Counted from the stretch's first letter, positions 50,405-60,946 are shown. The stretch: 64,000 bases of DNA from Streptomyces sp. XY006 (GCF_002237655.1 NZ_NOKT01000001.1:496001-560000), one strand, 5' to 3'. Program-made: numbers and translations. Notes: generated by a model from the sequence alone, not told the origin.

Positions 50405-51448
50405 ATGACGACCGCGGTGACAGACCGGCTCACGGTGCGCGAGGCCCGTGCCGAGGTGCTGCGCAGGGCCGAGCGACGTCTCGGCGAGCTCCTCGCCGAC
50501 GAACGCGCCCGCTGGAGCGGTGTCGACGAACGGGGCGCGGTGCCCGTGGACACGGTGACCTCCCTGGTCGACGCGGGCGGCAAGCGGCTGCGCCCCGCCT
50601 TCTGTGTGACCGGGTACCTGGCCGCGGGGGGCGACCCCGACGACCCGGCGGTGGCGGACGCCGCCTCCGCCATCGAGCTGGTCCACACCGGCGCGCTGCT
50701 GCACGACGACGTGCTCGACGCGTCCGACACCCGCCGCGGCGCCCCCGCGGCGCACGTCCGGCACGCCACGGTCCACGCGGAGCGCGGCTGGCGGGGCGAG
50801 TCACGCCGCTACGGCGAGGGCGTGGCCCTGATCTCCGGTGTGCTGGCCATGCTCTACGCCGACCGCCTCACCCGCGACCTGCCGCCGAGCGCCCGTGACG
50901 TGTGGAGCGAGATGGTCACCGAGATCCAGATCGGCCAGCACCTGGACGTGGCCGTGGCCGCGGAGGGGGTGATCGCGCCGGAGCTGTCGCGGTGGATCGC
51001 GGTCTGCAAGTCCGGCCGCTACAGCATCACGCGTCCCCTGCTGCTGGGCGCCGCGCTCGCCGGACGGCCCGACCTGACGGCCGCGTTCGAGGAGTACGGC
51101 GAGCGCCTCGGACTCGCCTTCCAGCTGCGCGACGACCTCATCGGCGCGTTCGGCGACAGCACGGTGGCCGGCAAGCCGGTCGGACTGGACCTGGAACAGC
51201 ACAAGATGACGCTGCTCCTCGCCGAGGCCGCGGAGCGCGACCAGCACGTGCGCCAGCTCGTCAACCGCCCCGAATGGGACACCGCGGCGCTGCTCGACCT
51301 GCTCGGCGAGAGCAGGACCCGGATCGAGGAGCGCATCGACGCGCTCGTGGAACGCGCCGGCGCCGCCCTCGACCAGGCCGCGATCGAACCGGTGTGGCGG
51401 GAGGAACTGAGTGAGATGGCCCTCGAAGTCGCCTATCGGGACCGGTGA
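50405..51448 (+). CDS. Polyprenyl diphosphate synthase, probably geranylgeranyl diphosphate synthase
   Basis: A 347-residue trans-prenyltransferase. The first Asp-rich motif is DDVLD at 101-105 ([15 protein letters not shown]) and the second is [12 protein letters not shown] with D243-D244. GGKRLRP at 58-64 binds IPP. The positions four and five before the first motif are Ala and Gly, not aromatic, so chains longer than C15 are allowed, fitting GGPP. It is likely the committed supplier for the cluster. ATG 50405 is preferred over TTG 50402; GAGGGAG is well placed. Its stop lies 4 bases before the dxs ATG. Confidence 0.9.
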   Translation: MTTAVTDRLTVREARAEVLRRAERRLGELLADERARWSGVDERGAVPVDTVTSLVDAGGKRLRPAFCVTGYLAAGGDPDDPAVADAASAIELVHTGALLHDDVLDASDTRRGAPAAHVRHATVHAERGWRGESRRYGEGVALISGVLAMLYADRLTRDLPPSARDVWSEMVTEIQIGQHLDVAVAAEGVIAPELSRWIAVCKSGRYSITRPLLLGAALAGRPDLTAAFEEYGERLGLAFQLRDDLIGAFGDSTVAGKPVGLDLEQHKMTLLLAEAAERDQHVRQLVNRPEWDTAALLDLLGESRTRIEERIDALVERAGAALDQAAIEPVWREELSEMALEVAYRDR

Positions 51449-51452
51449 TCGC

Positions 51453-53303
51453 ATGTCGTTGCTGGAAACCGTGCACGGCCCGCAGCGCCTGCGGGAACTG
51501 AGCGCGCGGGAACTGGTCGCACTCGCCGAGGAGATTCGCGCCTTCCTCGTCGACCGGGTCTGTGCGACCGGCGGACACCTCGGCCCCAACCTCGGGGTGG
51601 TGGAGCTGACCCTCGCCCTGCACCGGGTCTTCGACTCGCCCCGCGACCGGCTGCTGTGGGACACCGGTCACCAGGCCTACGTGCACAAGATCGTCACCGG
51701 TCGGGCGGCCGGGTTCGACCGGCTGCGCCGGCAGGGCGGCCTGTCCGGCTACCCGAACCCGGCGGAGTCCGAGCACGACCTGGTGGCCAACTCCCACGCG
51801 TCCACGGCGCTGTCGTACGCCGACGGCCTGGCGCGCGCCGACGCCCACCAAGGGCGCACAGACCGGGCCGTGGTCGCCGTCATCGGCGACGGGGCGATGA
51901 CCGGCGGCATGGCGTGGGAGGCCCTGAACAACATCGCGGGCGGACCGGACCGGCCGCTGGTCATCGTGCTCAACGACAACCAGCGCTCCTACGCCCCCAC
52001 CCAGGGCGGCTTCGCCGACCACCTGGGGGAGTTGCGCTCCGGTCAGCAGGGCGTCCCCGGCCTGTTCGAACAGCTGGGGCTGGACTACCTCGGTCCGGTC
52101 GACGGGCACGATGTGCCGGTGCTGGAGGAGACGCTGCGCCGCGCACGGGACCTGCGCAGGCCCGTCGTCGTGCACGTGGTCACCGAGAAGGGCCGCGGGT
52201 ACACGGTGACCGAGCACAACGAGCTGGACCGGGGCCACGCCATCAAACCGATGGACCCCGAGACGGGCCGGCCGCTGAAGGGTTCCGCCGGGCCGTCGTT
52301 CACCTCCGTCTTCGGACGCGAGCTCGTCCGCATCGCCGAGCGCCGGCCGGACGTCGTGGCGATCACGGCGGCCATGCTGGAGCCGACGGGGCTGCTGCCG
52401 ATGCAGGAGCGCTTCCCGAAGCGGGTCATCGACGTCGGCATCGCGGAGCAGCACGCGGTCACCATGGCCGCGGGCATGTCCCTGGGCGGTGTCCACCCGG
52501 TCGTCGCCATCTACTCGACCTTCGTCAACCGCGCCTTCGACCAGCTGCTGATGGACGTGGCACTGCACGGCAGGGCCGTGACGTTCGTCCTCGACCGGTC
52601 CGGTGTCACCGGCGACGACGGTCCCAGCCACAACGGCATGTGGGACCTGTCGGTGCTCCAGGTGGTGCCGGGGCTGCGGATCGCCGCCCCGCGGGACGGC
52701 GCCCGCCTCGCCGAGCTGCTCGCGGAGGCCGTCGAGTGGGAGGAGGGCCCGACCCTGGTGCGCTTCCCCAAAGGCCCGACGGGCGACGACATCCCCGCCA
52801 GGACGACGTTCGCCGGCACCGACGTACTGCACCGTGCGGGACCGCTCGACGTGCTGATCGTCTCGGTCGGAGCGCTGGCCCCCGTTGCGCTGCAGGTGGC
52901 CGAGGTGCTGTGGGCGCAGGGCATCGGCGCGACGGTCGTCGACCCGCGCTGGGTGGCGCCGGTCAACCCGACGCTCGCCGACATGGCGCGCCGGCACCGC
53001 CTCGCCATCACCGTCGAGGACAACAGCCGCATCGGCGGCGCGGGTTCGGCCGTCGCCCAGTTCCTGCGCGACGAAGGGGTGCGCACGCCGACGCGGGAGT
53101 TCGGCATCCCCCGGCGCTTCCTCCAGCACGGCAGCCGCGCCGAGGTGCTCTCCGGCTGCGGACTGACCGCGCAGGACATCGCCAGGGCCGTGGTGGAGGA
53201 GATCAGCGGTCCGGTGGAGGACCGCATCAGCACCGGAAGTGTCGATTTCCAGCGGGAGATGGCCCGCCTCATCGAGCAGGAACACGGAGGAGAGACACGA
53301 TGA
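51453..53303 (+). CDS. dxs: 1-deoxy-D-xylulose-5-phosphate synthase
   Basis: The first MEP enzyme, joining pyruvate and glyceraldehyde 3-phosphate with thiamine diphosphate. The 616-residue product has [18 protein letters not shown] with H42, [10 protein letters not shown] with H73, the thiamine/Mg motif [16 protein letters not shown] at 145-160, the catalytic Glu in [10 protein letters not shown], and the C-terminal transketolase domain ([18 protein letters not shown]). It is slightly shorter than the usual 630-650. It is translationally coupled to both neighbours: 4 bases after the prenyl synthase and with an ATGA overlap with ispG. It is a cluster-borne duplicate that raises precursor supply. 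Confidence 0.95.
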   Translation: MSLLETVHGPQRLRELSARELVALAEEIRAFLVDRVCATGGHLGPNLGVVELTLALHRVFDSPRDRLLWDTGHQAYVHKIVTGRAAGFDRLRRQGGLSGYPNPAESEHDLVANSHASTALSYADGLARADAHQGRTDRAVVAVIGDGAMTGGMAWEALNNIAGGPDRPLVIVLNDNQRSYAPTQGGFADHLGELRSGQQGVPGLFEQLGLDYLGPVDGHDVPVLEETLRRARDLRRPVVVHVVTEKGRGYTVTEHNELDRGHAIKPMDPETGRPLKGSAGPSFTSVFGRELVRIAERRPDVVAITAAMLEPTGLLPMQERFPKRVIDVGIAEQHAVTMAAGMSLGGVHPVVAIYSTFVNRAFDQLLMDVALHGRAVTFVLDRSGVTGDDGPSHNGMWDLSVLQVVPGLRIAAPRDGARLAELLAEAVEWEEGPTLVRFPKGPTGDDIPARTTFAGTDVLHRAGPLDVLIVSVGALAPVALQVAEVLWAQGIGATVVDPRWVAPVNPTLADMARRHRLAITVEDNSRIGGAGSAVAQFLRDEGVRTPTREFGIPRRFLQHGSRAEVLSGCGLTAQDIARAVVEEISGPVEDRISTGSVDFQREMARLIEQEHGGETR

Positions 53304-54469
53304 CGACGGTCGGTCTCGGAATGCCGTCGGTCAGGCCGGAGGCGGTTCTGCCGCCGCTGGCCCCGCGGCGCAAGTCCCGCCGGATCATGGTGGGTTCGGT
53401 GCCGGTCGGCGGGGACGCGCCGGTGTCGGTGCAGTCCATGACGACGACCGTGACCGCGGACGTCAACGCCACGCTGCAGCAGATCGCCGAACTGACGGCG
53501 GCGGGCTGCCAGATCGTCCGGGTCGCGGTCCCCTCCGCCGACGACGTGGCCGCGCTGCCCGCCATCGCCGGCAAGTCACCGATCCCGGTGATCGCCGACA
53601 TCCACTTCCAGCCCAAGTACGTGTTCGCGGCCATCGACGCCGGATGCGCCGCCGTGCGCGTCAATCCGGGGAACATCAAGAGGTTCGACGACAGGGTCGG
53701 TGAGATCGCCAAGGAGGCGGCGAACGCCGGCATCCCGATCCGCATCGGTGTCAACGCCGGCTCGCTGGACCGCCGGCTGCTCGAGAAGTACGGCAGGGCC
53801 ACCCCGGAGGCGCTGGTCGAGTCGGCGCTGTGGGAGTGCTCCCTCTTCGAGGAGCACGGCTTCCGCGACATCAAGATCTCGGTCAAGCACAACGACCCCG
53901 TCGTCATGATCGCCGCGTACCGGCTGCTCGCCGAGCGCTGCGACTACCCCCTGCACCTCGGGGTGACCGAGGCCGGTCCGGCCTTCCAGGGCACGATCAA
54001 GTCCGCGGTGGCCTTCGGAGCGCTGCTGTCCGAGGGGATCGGCGACACCATCCGGGTCTCCCTGTCGGCGCCGCCGGTGGAGGAGGTCAAGGTCGGCACG
54101 CAGATCCTGGAGGCGCTGGCCCTGCGCGAGCGGGGTCTGGACATCGTCTCTTGCCCCTCCTGCGGGCGGGCTCAGGTGGACGTGCACACCCTGGCGGAGA
54201 AGGTCTCGGCGGCGCTGGAGGGGTTCCCCGCGGCGCTCCGGGTGGCCGTCATGGGCTGTGTCGTGAACGGGCCGGGCGAGGCCAGGGAGGCCGACCTGGG
54301 CGTGGCGTCCGGCAACGGCAAGGGACAGATCTTCGTGAAGGGGAAGGTGATCAAGACCGTTCCCGAGTCGCAGATCGTCGAGACGCTGGTGGAAGAGGCC
54401 GTGCGGATCGCCGAGGAGCGCGGCGCGTCGGTCGACGGGGCGGGGCCGGTGATCGTCACCCCGTCCTGA
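53300..54469 (+). CDS. ispG: 4-hydroxy-3-methylbut-2-en-1-yl diphosphate synthase (GcpE)
   Basis: The next-to-last MEP enzyme, converting MEcPP to HMBPP with a [4Fe-4S] cluster. The 389-residue product has the TIM-barrel part ([48 protein letters not shown]) and the cluster domain with [11 protein letters not shown] and [10 protein letters not shown], plus the conserved Glu nearby. The ATG overlaps the dxs stop. It closes the forward operon, with a strong hairpin at 54489-54525. Having dxs, ispG and ispH but no dxr or ispDEF in view matches other clusters where only rate-limiting steps are duplicated. Confidence 0.95.
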   Translation: MTTVGLGMPSVRPEAVLPPLAPRRKSRRIMVGSVPVGGDAPVSVQSMTTTVTADVNATLQQIAELTAAGCQIVRVAVPSADDVAALPAIAGKSPIPVIADIHFQPKYVFAAIDAGCAAVRVNPGNIKRFDDRVGEIAKEAANAGIPIRIGVNAGSLDRRLLEKYGRATPEALVESALWECSLFEEHGFRDIKISVKHNDPVVMIAAYRLLAERCDYPLHLGVTEAGPAFQGTIKSAVAFGALLSEGIGDTIRVSLSAPPVEEVKVGTQILEALALRERGLDIVSCPSCGRAQVDVHTLAEKVSAALEGFPAALRVAVMGCVVNGPGEAREADLGVASGNGKGQIFVKGKVIKTVPESQIVETLVEEAVRIAEERGASVDGAGPVIVTPS

Positions 54470-54488
54470 CCCCATGCCCCCTTCGTGC

Positions 54489-54525
54489 CGACGACGGTCC
54501 GCGGATCGCCCGCGGGCCGTCGTCG
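54489..54525 (+). terminator. Terminator of the ispH-ispG operon
   Basis: CGACGACGGTCCGCGG (54489-54504) pairs with CCGCGGGCCGTCGTCG (54510-54525) with a single G-T pair and a 5-base loop, 20 bases after the ispG stop. Confidence 0.8.
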
Positions 54526-55074
54526 CGTGCCGCGGAGTTGACATTCTCCGTGCCTTTTCAGGAAGGTTTTGCGCCAACCAGCCGTGCCCCGCTCGCGTCT
54601 GCGACCGCACGCCACCGGCTCGGGCGACGGTCCGACGGCAGGGAACGCACAAGTGTTCCAGGGGTGTTGAGCTGCACCGGAAACGGGTCGCGCCATTCCG
54701 CGGGAAGCGATGGCCAGAGATGGTCGGCTGGAAACAATTCGCTCAAGCGCGCGACTAACTTACCGTGGCACTGTCCGGAACAGGATGGAAACGGGGGTGA
54801 CTGCACGTGATGTGCGGCAGGGGTCGCGCGCGGCCACGGACGAAAGTTCCTGCGCCCGGCAGGCCGAGAGGGAGCGTCCGGCTCCCCGGCTGCGGCGCGG
54901 TTCCCGTCCCGCCGTCCCGAGACAGCGACGTGCCTCCGGCTCCCCCGAGGTGCTGCCGCGCCGGGTCACTGTAGGCACGGCGAGGACCACCTCGGCTCGT
55001 CCTGCGTACGAGCCTGCCGGAAATCAGCGGGATCGAATCCATCACGTGTGTCCGTTGATCCATAGGGGCTGCCC
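54526..55074. other. Upstream region of the LuxR-type regulator
   Basis: About 550 bases. TTGACATTCTCCGTGCCTTT near 54538 contains a -35-like box. ACTAACTTACCG near 54757 is AT-rich and may be part of a promoter. No gene seen; frames here lack ribosome sites. Confidence 0.4.
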
Positions 55075-57483
55075 ATGTACCCGAACAGTCCGAGCACCAC
55101 CACTGACGACCTCGGCGCCGGCGGACCGGGTCTGCTCACCGTCGCCAACCGCTCCCTCGTGGGCCGGCAGGAGGAACGGGCCGAACTGCGCGGACTCCTC
55201 GGCAACCCGGCCGTCCGCGTCGTCACCGTCACCGGCCCCGCCGGAGTCGGCAAGAGCCGGTTCGCCGCGGCCGCGTACGCCGACGTCGCCCAGTCCTTCG
55301 AGGACGGCGGCCGGGCCGTCGACCTGAACGACGTCGCCCCCGACCAGGACCCCGAGACGCTGCTCGCGGAGATCCTCGGCCTGGAGACCGGCACCGGCCG
55401 GCCCGTGCACACCCTGCTGCGCGCCTACTTCCAGCCCCGCCGCTGTCTGCTCTTGCTGGACGGCTGCGACCGGATGCGCGCCGCGCTCGTACCGGCCGTC
55501 ACCCGCCTGGTCAACGACTGCCCCGGGCTCACCGTCCTGACGACCGGGAACGAACGGCTCGGCATCTACGGCGAGGTGCTGCTGCGCCTGCGCCCGCTGG
55601 AGCTGCCACCGGCCGACCGGGAGCCGGACCTGGACGAGCTGCGGGAGATCCCCTCGGTCAAGCTGTTCGTGGAACGCACCGTCGTGAGCCGCCCCAACTT
55701 CGCGCTCACCGAGCACAACCGCGACGCGGTGGTCCGGCTCTGCCGCCGTACCGACGGCCTGCCGATGGCCATCGAGTTCGCCGCGGCCCGCATGAAGATG
55801 CTCTCCCCGCAGCGCCTCCTGGACGAACTGGACACCAGCCTCGACGCCTTGTCCGGGACCGAGTTCGACACCCTGTCCCGGCACCGCAGCATGGGCGCCG
55901 CCATCGCCCGCCAGCTCGACACGCTGGACAAGGACGAGCGGGACCTGCTCAGACGGCTCGCCGTGTTCCACCGGGCCTTCGACCTGCCCACCGCCCAGGC
56001 GCTGTGGTCGGGCGGCGCCGGCGAACTCCAGCGCCTGCTGGAGACGTTCGTCGACAAGAGCCTGCTGTACACCGAGGAGTGCTCCGACGGCGAGCTCATC
56101 ATCTCCATGCTCGGCCTCACCCGGCAGTTCCTGCTGGAGGAGGCGCACACGCTGGGGGAGGACCGGGAGCTCTCGGCGGCGCACGCCGCGTTCTGCGTCG
56201 ACCTCACCGCCGGCGCCGAGAGCGGACTGCGCGGCCCCGAGCAGAGCCGGTGGCTGCTCGTGCTCGACTACTGGCGGCAGGACCTCACCAGCGCGCTGGA
56301 CTTCCTCGCGTGCACGCGTGACACCGCGAACCTGGTCGCGATCGCCGTGAACCTGCGCGAGTACTGGCAGGCCCGCGGGGAGATCGGAGAGGGCATCGCC
56401 CGGCTGCGGGCCGGACTCGACGACGCCGGCGGTCTCACCCCGGCCCAGCAGGCCGAAGGGCGCCTGGCGCTCGCCGAACTCCTGCTGGCCGCGGGCGAGA
56501 TGACGGCGGCCGAGGACTGCCTCGGCAAGGCCCGTGCCGCGTACGAGGAACTCGGCGATGCCGCCGGGGTCGCCGCCTGCATCCGAGGCGCCGGGCTCGT
56601 CGCACTGCGGCGCGGGGACCTGGCCGAGGCCGACCGCCGTCTCGAGGACTGCGTGGCCGCCGCCGCGGACGACGACCGGGCGGAACACGCCGAGGTGCTG
56701 CGCGTCCTCGCGGAGGTCCGCCGCGCCGAGGGCGACGCGGCCTGCGCGCGCAGACTCGCCGAGGAGGCGCTGGAGTTCTTCGAGCGGCAGCGCGACGTCC
56801 GCAACATCGCGCTCACCCGTCTCGTCCTGGGCGACGTGGCCTTCGCTCTGGGCGACCAGGACGGCGCCGTCGACCTGTACCGGTCCGCCCTGCGGGACAT
56901 CGCCGAGCTGAGGCACCTGGCGCTGTGCGCGCTCGGCCTGGAGAAGTTCACCCTTCTGCTCACCCGCAGCCGGGGCCAGTCGATGGAGACCTGGCGCCGG
57001 GCGGCACGGGCCCTGGGAGCGGCGGCCGGCATCCGGGCCGCCACCGGCTGCGTCGCGCCCGCCCCCGTGCGCATGGAGGTGGACGCGGTCACCGCCCTCA
57101 CCCGGGTACGTCTGGGCGAGGAGGAGGCCGCGGAGCTCGCCGCCGAGGGCCGGCAGTCGCCGCCGGAGGCCGCGGTCGCCGCCGTACTGGCCCCTTCCGA
57201 GAGCGTCGAGCCGGACCGCGCACCGGACGGCGCCGGCAACCCGCTCACCCCGCGGGAGCGGGAGGTGGCCGAGCTGGTGGCCAACGGCCTCACCAACCGG
57301 GAGATAGCCCGCCGTCTCGGCATCGCCGAGTGGACGGCCGTGAACCACGTACGCAAGATCATGCGCAAGCTGGCGTGCACCTCACGGGTCCAGGTCGCCA
57401 GCTGGATGTCCCAGCAGGACTCCGCCCGCCGGAGCCGGCCGACGGCCCTGCGGCCCACCGGCGCGCGCGCCTCCCGGGCCTGA
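55075..57483 (+). CDS. LuxR-family regulator with NB-ARC-like ATPase domain
   Basis: An 802-residue regulator. Walker A GPAGVGKS at 54-61, Walker B CLLLLDGCDRM near 124-134, an NB-ARC-like helical part (RHRSMGAAIARQLDTLDKDE, RDLLRRLAVFHRAFDL), then TPR-like repeats (about 380-700), and the C-terminal LuxR helix-turn-helix LTPREREVAELVANGLTNRE, IARRLGIAEWTAVNHVRKIM. Such large ATP-binding LuxR activators are cluster-situated switches of secondary metabolism. It stands between the two biosynthetic operons, with terminators on both sides, so it has its own promoter. The ATG follows no strong ribosome site (GGGGCTGCCC). Confidence 0.88.
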   Translation: MYPNSPSTTTDDLGAGGPGLLTVANRSLVGRQEERAELRGLLGNPAVRVVTVTGPAGVGKSRFAAAAYADVAQSFEDGGRAVDLNDVAPDQDPETLLAEILGLETGTGRPVHTLLRAYFQPRRCLLLLDGCDRMRAALVPAVTRLVNDCPGLTVLTTGNERLGIYGEVLLRLRPLELPPADREPDLDELREIPSVKLFVERTVVSRPNFALTEHNRDAVVRLCRRTDGLPMAIEFAAARMKMLSPQRLLDELDTSLDALSGTEFDTLSRHRSMGAAIARQLDTLDKDERDLLRRLAVFHRAFDLPTAQALWSGGAGELQRLLETFVDKSLLYTEECSDGELIISMLGLTRQFLLEEAHTLGEDRELSAAHAAFCVDLTAGAESGLRGPEQSRWLLVLDYWRQDLTSALDFLACTRDTANLVAIAVNLREYWQARGEIGEGIARLRAGLDDAGGLTPAQQAEGRLALAELLLAAGEMTAAEDCLGKARAAYEELGDAAGVAACIRGAGLVALRRGDLAEADRRLEDCVAAAADDDRAEHAEVLRVLAEVRRAEGDAACARRLAEEALEFFERQRDVRNIALTRLVLGDVAFALGDQDGAVDLYRSALRDIAELRHLALCALGLEKFTLLLTRSRGQSMETWRRAARALGAAAGIRAATGCVAPAPVRMEVDAVTALTRVRLGEEEAAELAAEGRQSPPEAAVAAVLAPSESVEPDRAPDGAGNPLTPREREVAELVANGLTNREIARRLGIAEWTAVNHVRKIMRKLACTSRVQVASWMSQQDSARRSRPTALRPTGARASRA

Positions 57484-57508
57484 AGAGCCCGCCGGAGTAC
57501 GTCGAAGG

Positions 57509-57565
57509 GCGGGGCCCGGTAGGCGGAGCGGCGGTGGTGCCACTGCTCCGCGTACCGGGCCCCGC
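57509..57565. terminator. Long bidirectional terminator
   Basis: GCGGGGCCCGGTA (57509-57521) pairs perfectly with TACCGGGCCCCGC (57553-57565), and the inner bases can pair further (GGCGGAGC with GCTCCGC). It lies between the convergent LuxR and UbiA genes. Confidence 0.8.
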
Positions 57566-57569
57566 ACGC

Positions 57570-58535
57570 TCAGAACCAGTGGTGCGCCACGTTGAACAGC
57601 AGCACACAGGCGACGGTCGTCCGGAAGATCACCACGCCACGGGAGCGCGCCAGCAGCGCGTGGCCGTCGCGCAGGAAGGAGACGTACTGGCGCAGCCTCA
57701 GCGTCATCAGCGGCACGGTCGCCACCACGAACCAGCCGGGAATCCACCCCGCGGCGTACGGCCCGAGGATCACCAGGAGGTTCACCGCCGTCAGCGCCCC
57801 CAGGAACACCTGGTTGCCGCGCCTCGACGTCATCACCGCCACGGTGCGCCGGCCCACCGCCGCGTCCCCGCCGATGTCCTGGGTGTTGGAGTAGCCGGAT
57901 ATCAGCAACTGCCCGAACCCGAACAGCAGCGCCTCCACCAGCACCAGCGCGGGAAGGTCACCGGCGGTGAGGGAGTAGGGAGACAGCACGAACGCCGTGG
58001 CCGAGAAGAGCAGCAGCAGCTCACCGAGCCCGACGTAGCTGAGCTTCAGACCCCACGAGTACTGCGGGCTGAAGACGAACAGCAGCGTGGTGACCACGAC
58101 ACCCCACACGGGCGCGTGCGGCGCCGCGAGCACCGCCACCAGCCACCACAGCGCCCCCCACCCCAGGGCCACGTACCCGAACCGCTGCGCCTGGTGCACG
58201 GTGAGCTCGCCGGTGAGCAGCGGCTTGCGCTTGAGTGGCCGCAGCTCGGTGTTGTCGTCGGAGAGGTAGTTGGCCGTGTCGCTGCCGTCCTTGACACCGG
58301 TCACGTCGTCCAGCGTCATGACAGCGGACAGCACGCCCACCTTCCCCAGAGCGAAAACCAGCAGCGTCAGGAGCACCTGCCCGTCGAGGCGGGCGCCCGG
58401 CTCCATCGCCGTCCACACGATGAGCAGCGCGAGGAGGAAGTCGAGGACGAACTGGAACTTGACCAGCCTGGCGTACCTGCCGAGTCGCCGCAGAACGCCT
58501 GCTTCCGGGGCCACTTGCATACCCGCAGCCGCCAT
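57570..58535 (-). CDS. UbiA-superfamily membrane prenyltransferase or terpene cyclase
   Basis: A 321-residue protein with about eight membrane helices. The first Asp motif is TLDDVTGVKDGSD (D76, D77, D83, D86), a variant of NDxxDxxxD with Gly at the third acidic position. The second is NTQDIGGDAAVG with D220 and D224. UbiA enzymes move prenyl groups onto aromatic or other acceptors; some bacterial and fungal members cyclise prenyl diphosphates instead. No aromatic-acceptor biosynthesis gene is in view, so either role is open. It is the last gene of the rmlA operon, 36 bases after the 2,3-dehydratase. Confidence 0.87.
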   Translation of the reverse strand: MAAAGMQVAPEAGVLRRLGRYARLVKFQFVLDFLLALLIVWTAMEPGARLDGQVLLTLLVFALGKVGVLSAVMTLDDVTGVKDGSDTANYLSDDNTELRPLKRKPLLTGELTVHQAQRFGYVALGWGALWWLVAVLAAPHAPVWGVVVTTLLFVFSPQYSWGLKLSYVGLGELLLLFSATAFVLSPYSLTAGDLPALVLVEALLFGFGQLLISGYSNTQDIGGDAAVGRRTVAVMTSRRGNQVFLGALTAVNLLVILGPYAAGWIPGWFVVATVPLMTLRLRQYVSFLRDGHALLARSRGVVIFRTTVACVLLFNVAHHWF

Positions 58536-58571
58536 GGAGTGAGTCCTTACTGTCGGGCCGGGGACGCCCCC

Positions 58572-59960
58572 TCAGAGCGTCACCGCGGCGGTGTTGAGGC
58601 AGGCGAGCAGTGAACGTGCCTGCACGTTGACGTACCGGCTGTGCCGCACCAGCGCGTTGAGCTGCCCGGGCGTGATCCAGGCGAACCCCGCAGGCGGCTC
58701 GGTGGGTGCCTGCGACTCGTCCGCCTCGACGAACATGTAGCGGCTCTGCGCGTGATAGAAGCGGCCGCCCTCCTCGGAGTGCACCGCCTCGTAGCGGATC
58801 TGCTTCTCGTCGGCGCCGAGCACCAGGTCGAGGAAGCGCGGGCGCTGTGCGGGGTCGAGACGGCGGTAGTTGTCCGGCACGCACTGCACCGTCGGCGCCA
58901 GCTCCAGCGTCTCCGTCAGGCCACCCTCCGGCAGGGCCCGCACGAGCAGGTGCGGGACACCGCCGAAGCGACGGGTCACGAACGCCGTGACCCCGAGACC
59001 GAGCGGTTCGATCAAGGGCTGGGTCCACTGCGCGACCTCGCGGCCGGCCGCCTCCACCGCGACCGCCATCACCCGGAAGTAGCCTTCCGGCACATGGTCG
59101 ATCGACCAGTCGCCGCGCACCCAGTCCGTCACCTCGGCGAGCGGCACCGACCGCACGCGGCGGTCGTGGCGGGCGCGCTCGGCGGTGATCCAGGACAGCA
59201 GCCCCAGGTCGGAGTGGAGCGCTCCGGTCTCGGCCGGCTGCCCGGGGGCGCAGGCGAGGACGGTACGCGCGTCCATGTTCACCACGTTGTCGAAGCGCAG
59301 CAGCGCCCCGATCTGCCCGAGGGTCAGCCAGCAGAAGCCGTCCTCCAGCGGGACCTCGCCCGCCGCCTCCACCAGCATGTTCCGGTTGGCCTTGCGCAGG
59401 AACCACGAGCCGTGCTCCGACTGGAGCACATCGGCGATCACCCGCTCCGGCGGCACGTCCAGGAAGTACTCGAGGTACTTCACGTCCGCGCCCCGGTGCA
59501 CCTTCGTGTAGTTGCTGCGGGTCGCCTGCACGGTCGGCGACAACTGCACCAGGTTGGGGTTGCCCGGCTCCATCTTCGCCTGCATCAGGAAGTGCAGGAC
59601 GCCGTCGAACTCCTTGGCCAGGATGCCCAGGATACCGACCTCCGGCTGGTTGATGATCGGCTGGCGCCACTCCGGGACCGGGTTCTCGGGATGGATGACG
59701 TGGATGCCCTCCACCGTGAAGAACCGGCCGCTGCGGTGCACGAGGTTGCCGGTCCCCGGCGCGAAGGACCAGTTGTCGAGGCCGGCGAACGGAATGCGCT
59801 CCACCCGGTACCGGTGGGTCCGCGCGCGCTCCGCCAGCCACGGCACGAGCTCCTCGGTACGCGGACCGCGGCCGTGCACCGCTTGCGCCGAGCGGATGAG
59901 GCGGTCCGGTCCGGCCGCGTGCTCGTCGCGGCTGCGCAGGGCCGGCGCCGGCGCGCTCAT
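58572..59960 (-). CDS. NDP-hexose 2,3-dehydratase
   Basis: A 462-residue enzyme of the TylX3/EvaA/OleV family, which removes the C2 hydroxyl of dTDP-4-keto-6-deoxyglucose on the way to 2-deoxysugars. It has the internal duplication of the family: unit 1 at about 65-240 (EWRQPIINQPEVGILGILAK, PTVQATRSNYTKVHRG) and unit 2 at about 270-445 (QWTQPLIEPLGLGVTAFVTR, APTVQCVPDNYRRLDPAQRP). ATG 59960 overlaps the rmlB stop (ATGA). It commits the pathway to a 2,6-dideoxysugar or further deoxygenated sugar; the 3-ketoreductase and glycosyltransferase are not in the window. Confidence 0.93.
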   Translation of the reverse strand: MSAPAPALRSRDEHAAGPDRLIRSAQAVHGRGPRTEELVPWLAERARTHRYRVERIPFAGLDNWSFAPGTGNLVHRSGRFFTVEGIHVIHPENPVPEWRQPIINQPEVGILGILAKEFDGVLHFLMQAKMEPGNPNLVQLSPTVQATRSNYTKVHRGADVKYLEYFLDVPPERVIADVLQSEHGSWFLRKANRNMLVEAAGEVPLEDGFCWLTLGQIGALLRFDNVVNMDARTVLACAPGQPAETGALHSDLGLLSWITAERARHDRRVRSVPLAEVTDWVRGDWSIDHVPEGYFRVMAVAVEAAGREVAQWTQPLIEPLGLGVTAFVTRRFGGVPHLLVRALPEGGLTETLELAPTVQCVPDNYRRLDPAQRPRFLDLVLGADEKQIRYEAVHSEEGGRFYHAQSRYMFVEADESQAPTEPPAGFAWITPGQLNALVRHSRYVNVQARSLLACLNTAAVTL

Positions 59961-60946
59961 CGGGTCACCTCCGAGGTGGCGGCGCGCTTGACGTCCTTCC
60001 ACCAGCCGGGGTGGTCCCGGTACCAGCCGACGGTCTCGCGCAGACCGCGGTCGAACGGCACCGCCGGCTCGAAGCCCAGCTCCTCGCGGATCTTCGTACC
60101 GTCGAGGGAGTAGCGGTCGTCGTGCCCCGGCCGGTCGGCCACCCGGCGGACGGCGGACGCGTCGGCGCCGCACAGTTCCAGCAGCTGGTGGGTGAGTTCC
60201 AGGTTGGTCCGCTCGACACCCCCTCCCACGTTGTAGATCTCCCCGGCCCGGCCCTTGGCGCGCACCGTCTCCACGGCGCGGCAGTGGTCCTCGACGTGGA
60301 TCCACTCGCGGACGTTGTGCCCGTCCCCGTACAGCGGCACCGGCTTGCCCTCCAGGAGGTTGGTGACGAAGAGCGGGATGAGCTTCTCGGTGTGCTGGTA
60401 GGGGCCGTAGTTGTTGGAACAGCGAGTGATCGACACGTCCAGCCCGTGGGTGCGCCAGTAGGAGCGGACCACGAGGTCGGAGGCTGCCTTGGACGCCGCG
60501 TACGGCGAATTGGGCGCCAGCGGCCGGGTCTCGGTCCACGACCCGGACGCGATCGACCCGTAGACCTCGTCGGTGGAGACGTGCACGATCCGCTCCACGC
60601 CGGCGAGGCGCGCGCAGTCGAGCAGCACCTGGGTGCCCATGACGTTGGTGCGGATGAAGTCGGCGGCGGCCGCAACGGAGCGGTCGACGTGCGACTCGGC
60701 CGCGAAGTGCACGATCGAGTCGTGGCCGGGCAGCAGCTCCCGCAGCAGTCCGGCGTCGCAGATGTCACCGTGGACGAAGTCCAGACGCTCCGCGCCGGCC
60801 GGCAGGTTGGCGAGGTTGCCGCTGTAGGTCAGCTTGTCGACGACGGTCACCCGGGCGCCGACGGCCTGCGGATAACGGTCGTCGAGCACGGCGCGCACAT
60901 AGTGCGAGCCGATGAAGCCGGCGCCGCCCGTTATCAGGATTCTCAT
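59957..60946 (-). CDS. rmlB: dTDP-glucose 4,6-dehydratase
   Basis: A 329-residue extended SDR. NAD site GGAGFIGS at 7-14, HFAAESHVDRSV, catalytic Thr-Asp-Glu in STDEVYGS, and Tyr-x-x-x-Lys in SPYAASKAASD. RCSNNYGPYQHTEKLIPLFV and GDGHNVREWIHVEDHCRA are RmlB signatures. It makes dTDP-4-keto-6-deoxyglucose. Both ends overlap neighbours by 4 bases (ATGA with rmlA upstream and with the 2,3-dehydratase downstream), so the sugar genes are tightly coupled. Confidence 0.95.
   Translation of the reverse strand: MRILITGGAGFIGSHYVRAVLDDRYPQAVGARVTVVDKLTYSGNLANLPAGAERLDFVHGDICDAGLLRELLPGHDSIVHFAAESHVDRSVAAAADFIRTNVMGTQVLLDCARLAGVERIVHVSTDEVYGSIASGSWTETRPLAPNSPYAASKAASDLVVRSYWRTHGLDVSITRCSNNYGPYQHTEKLIPLFVTNLLEGKPVPLYGDGHNVREWIHVEDHCRAVETVRAKGRAGEIYNVGGGVERTNLELTHQLLELCGADASAVRRVADRPGHDDRYSLDGTKIREELGFEPAVPFDRGLRETVGWYRDHPGWWKDVKRAATSEVTR

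Noticed and set aside
49306..50898. 530-codon plus-strand frame over ispH
   Set aside because: Arg/Gly-rich shadow; the overlapping frame has all IspH cysteines and motifs.
51656..54469. 937-codon plus-strand frame spanning dxs and ispG
   Set aside because: Its first half is an out-of-frame shadow of dxs. Only the last part, from ATG 53300, is the real ispG frame, so it is not a fusion.
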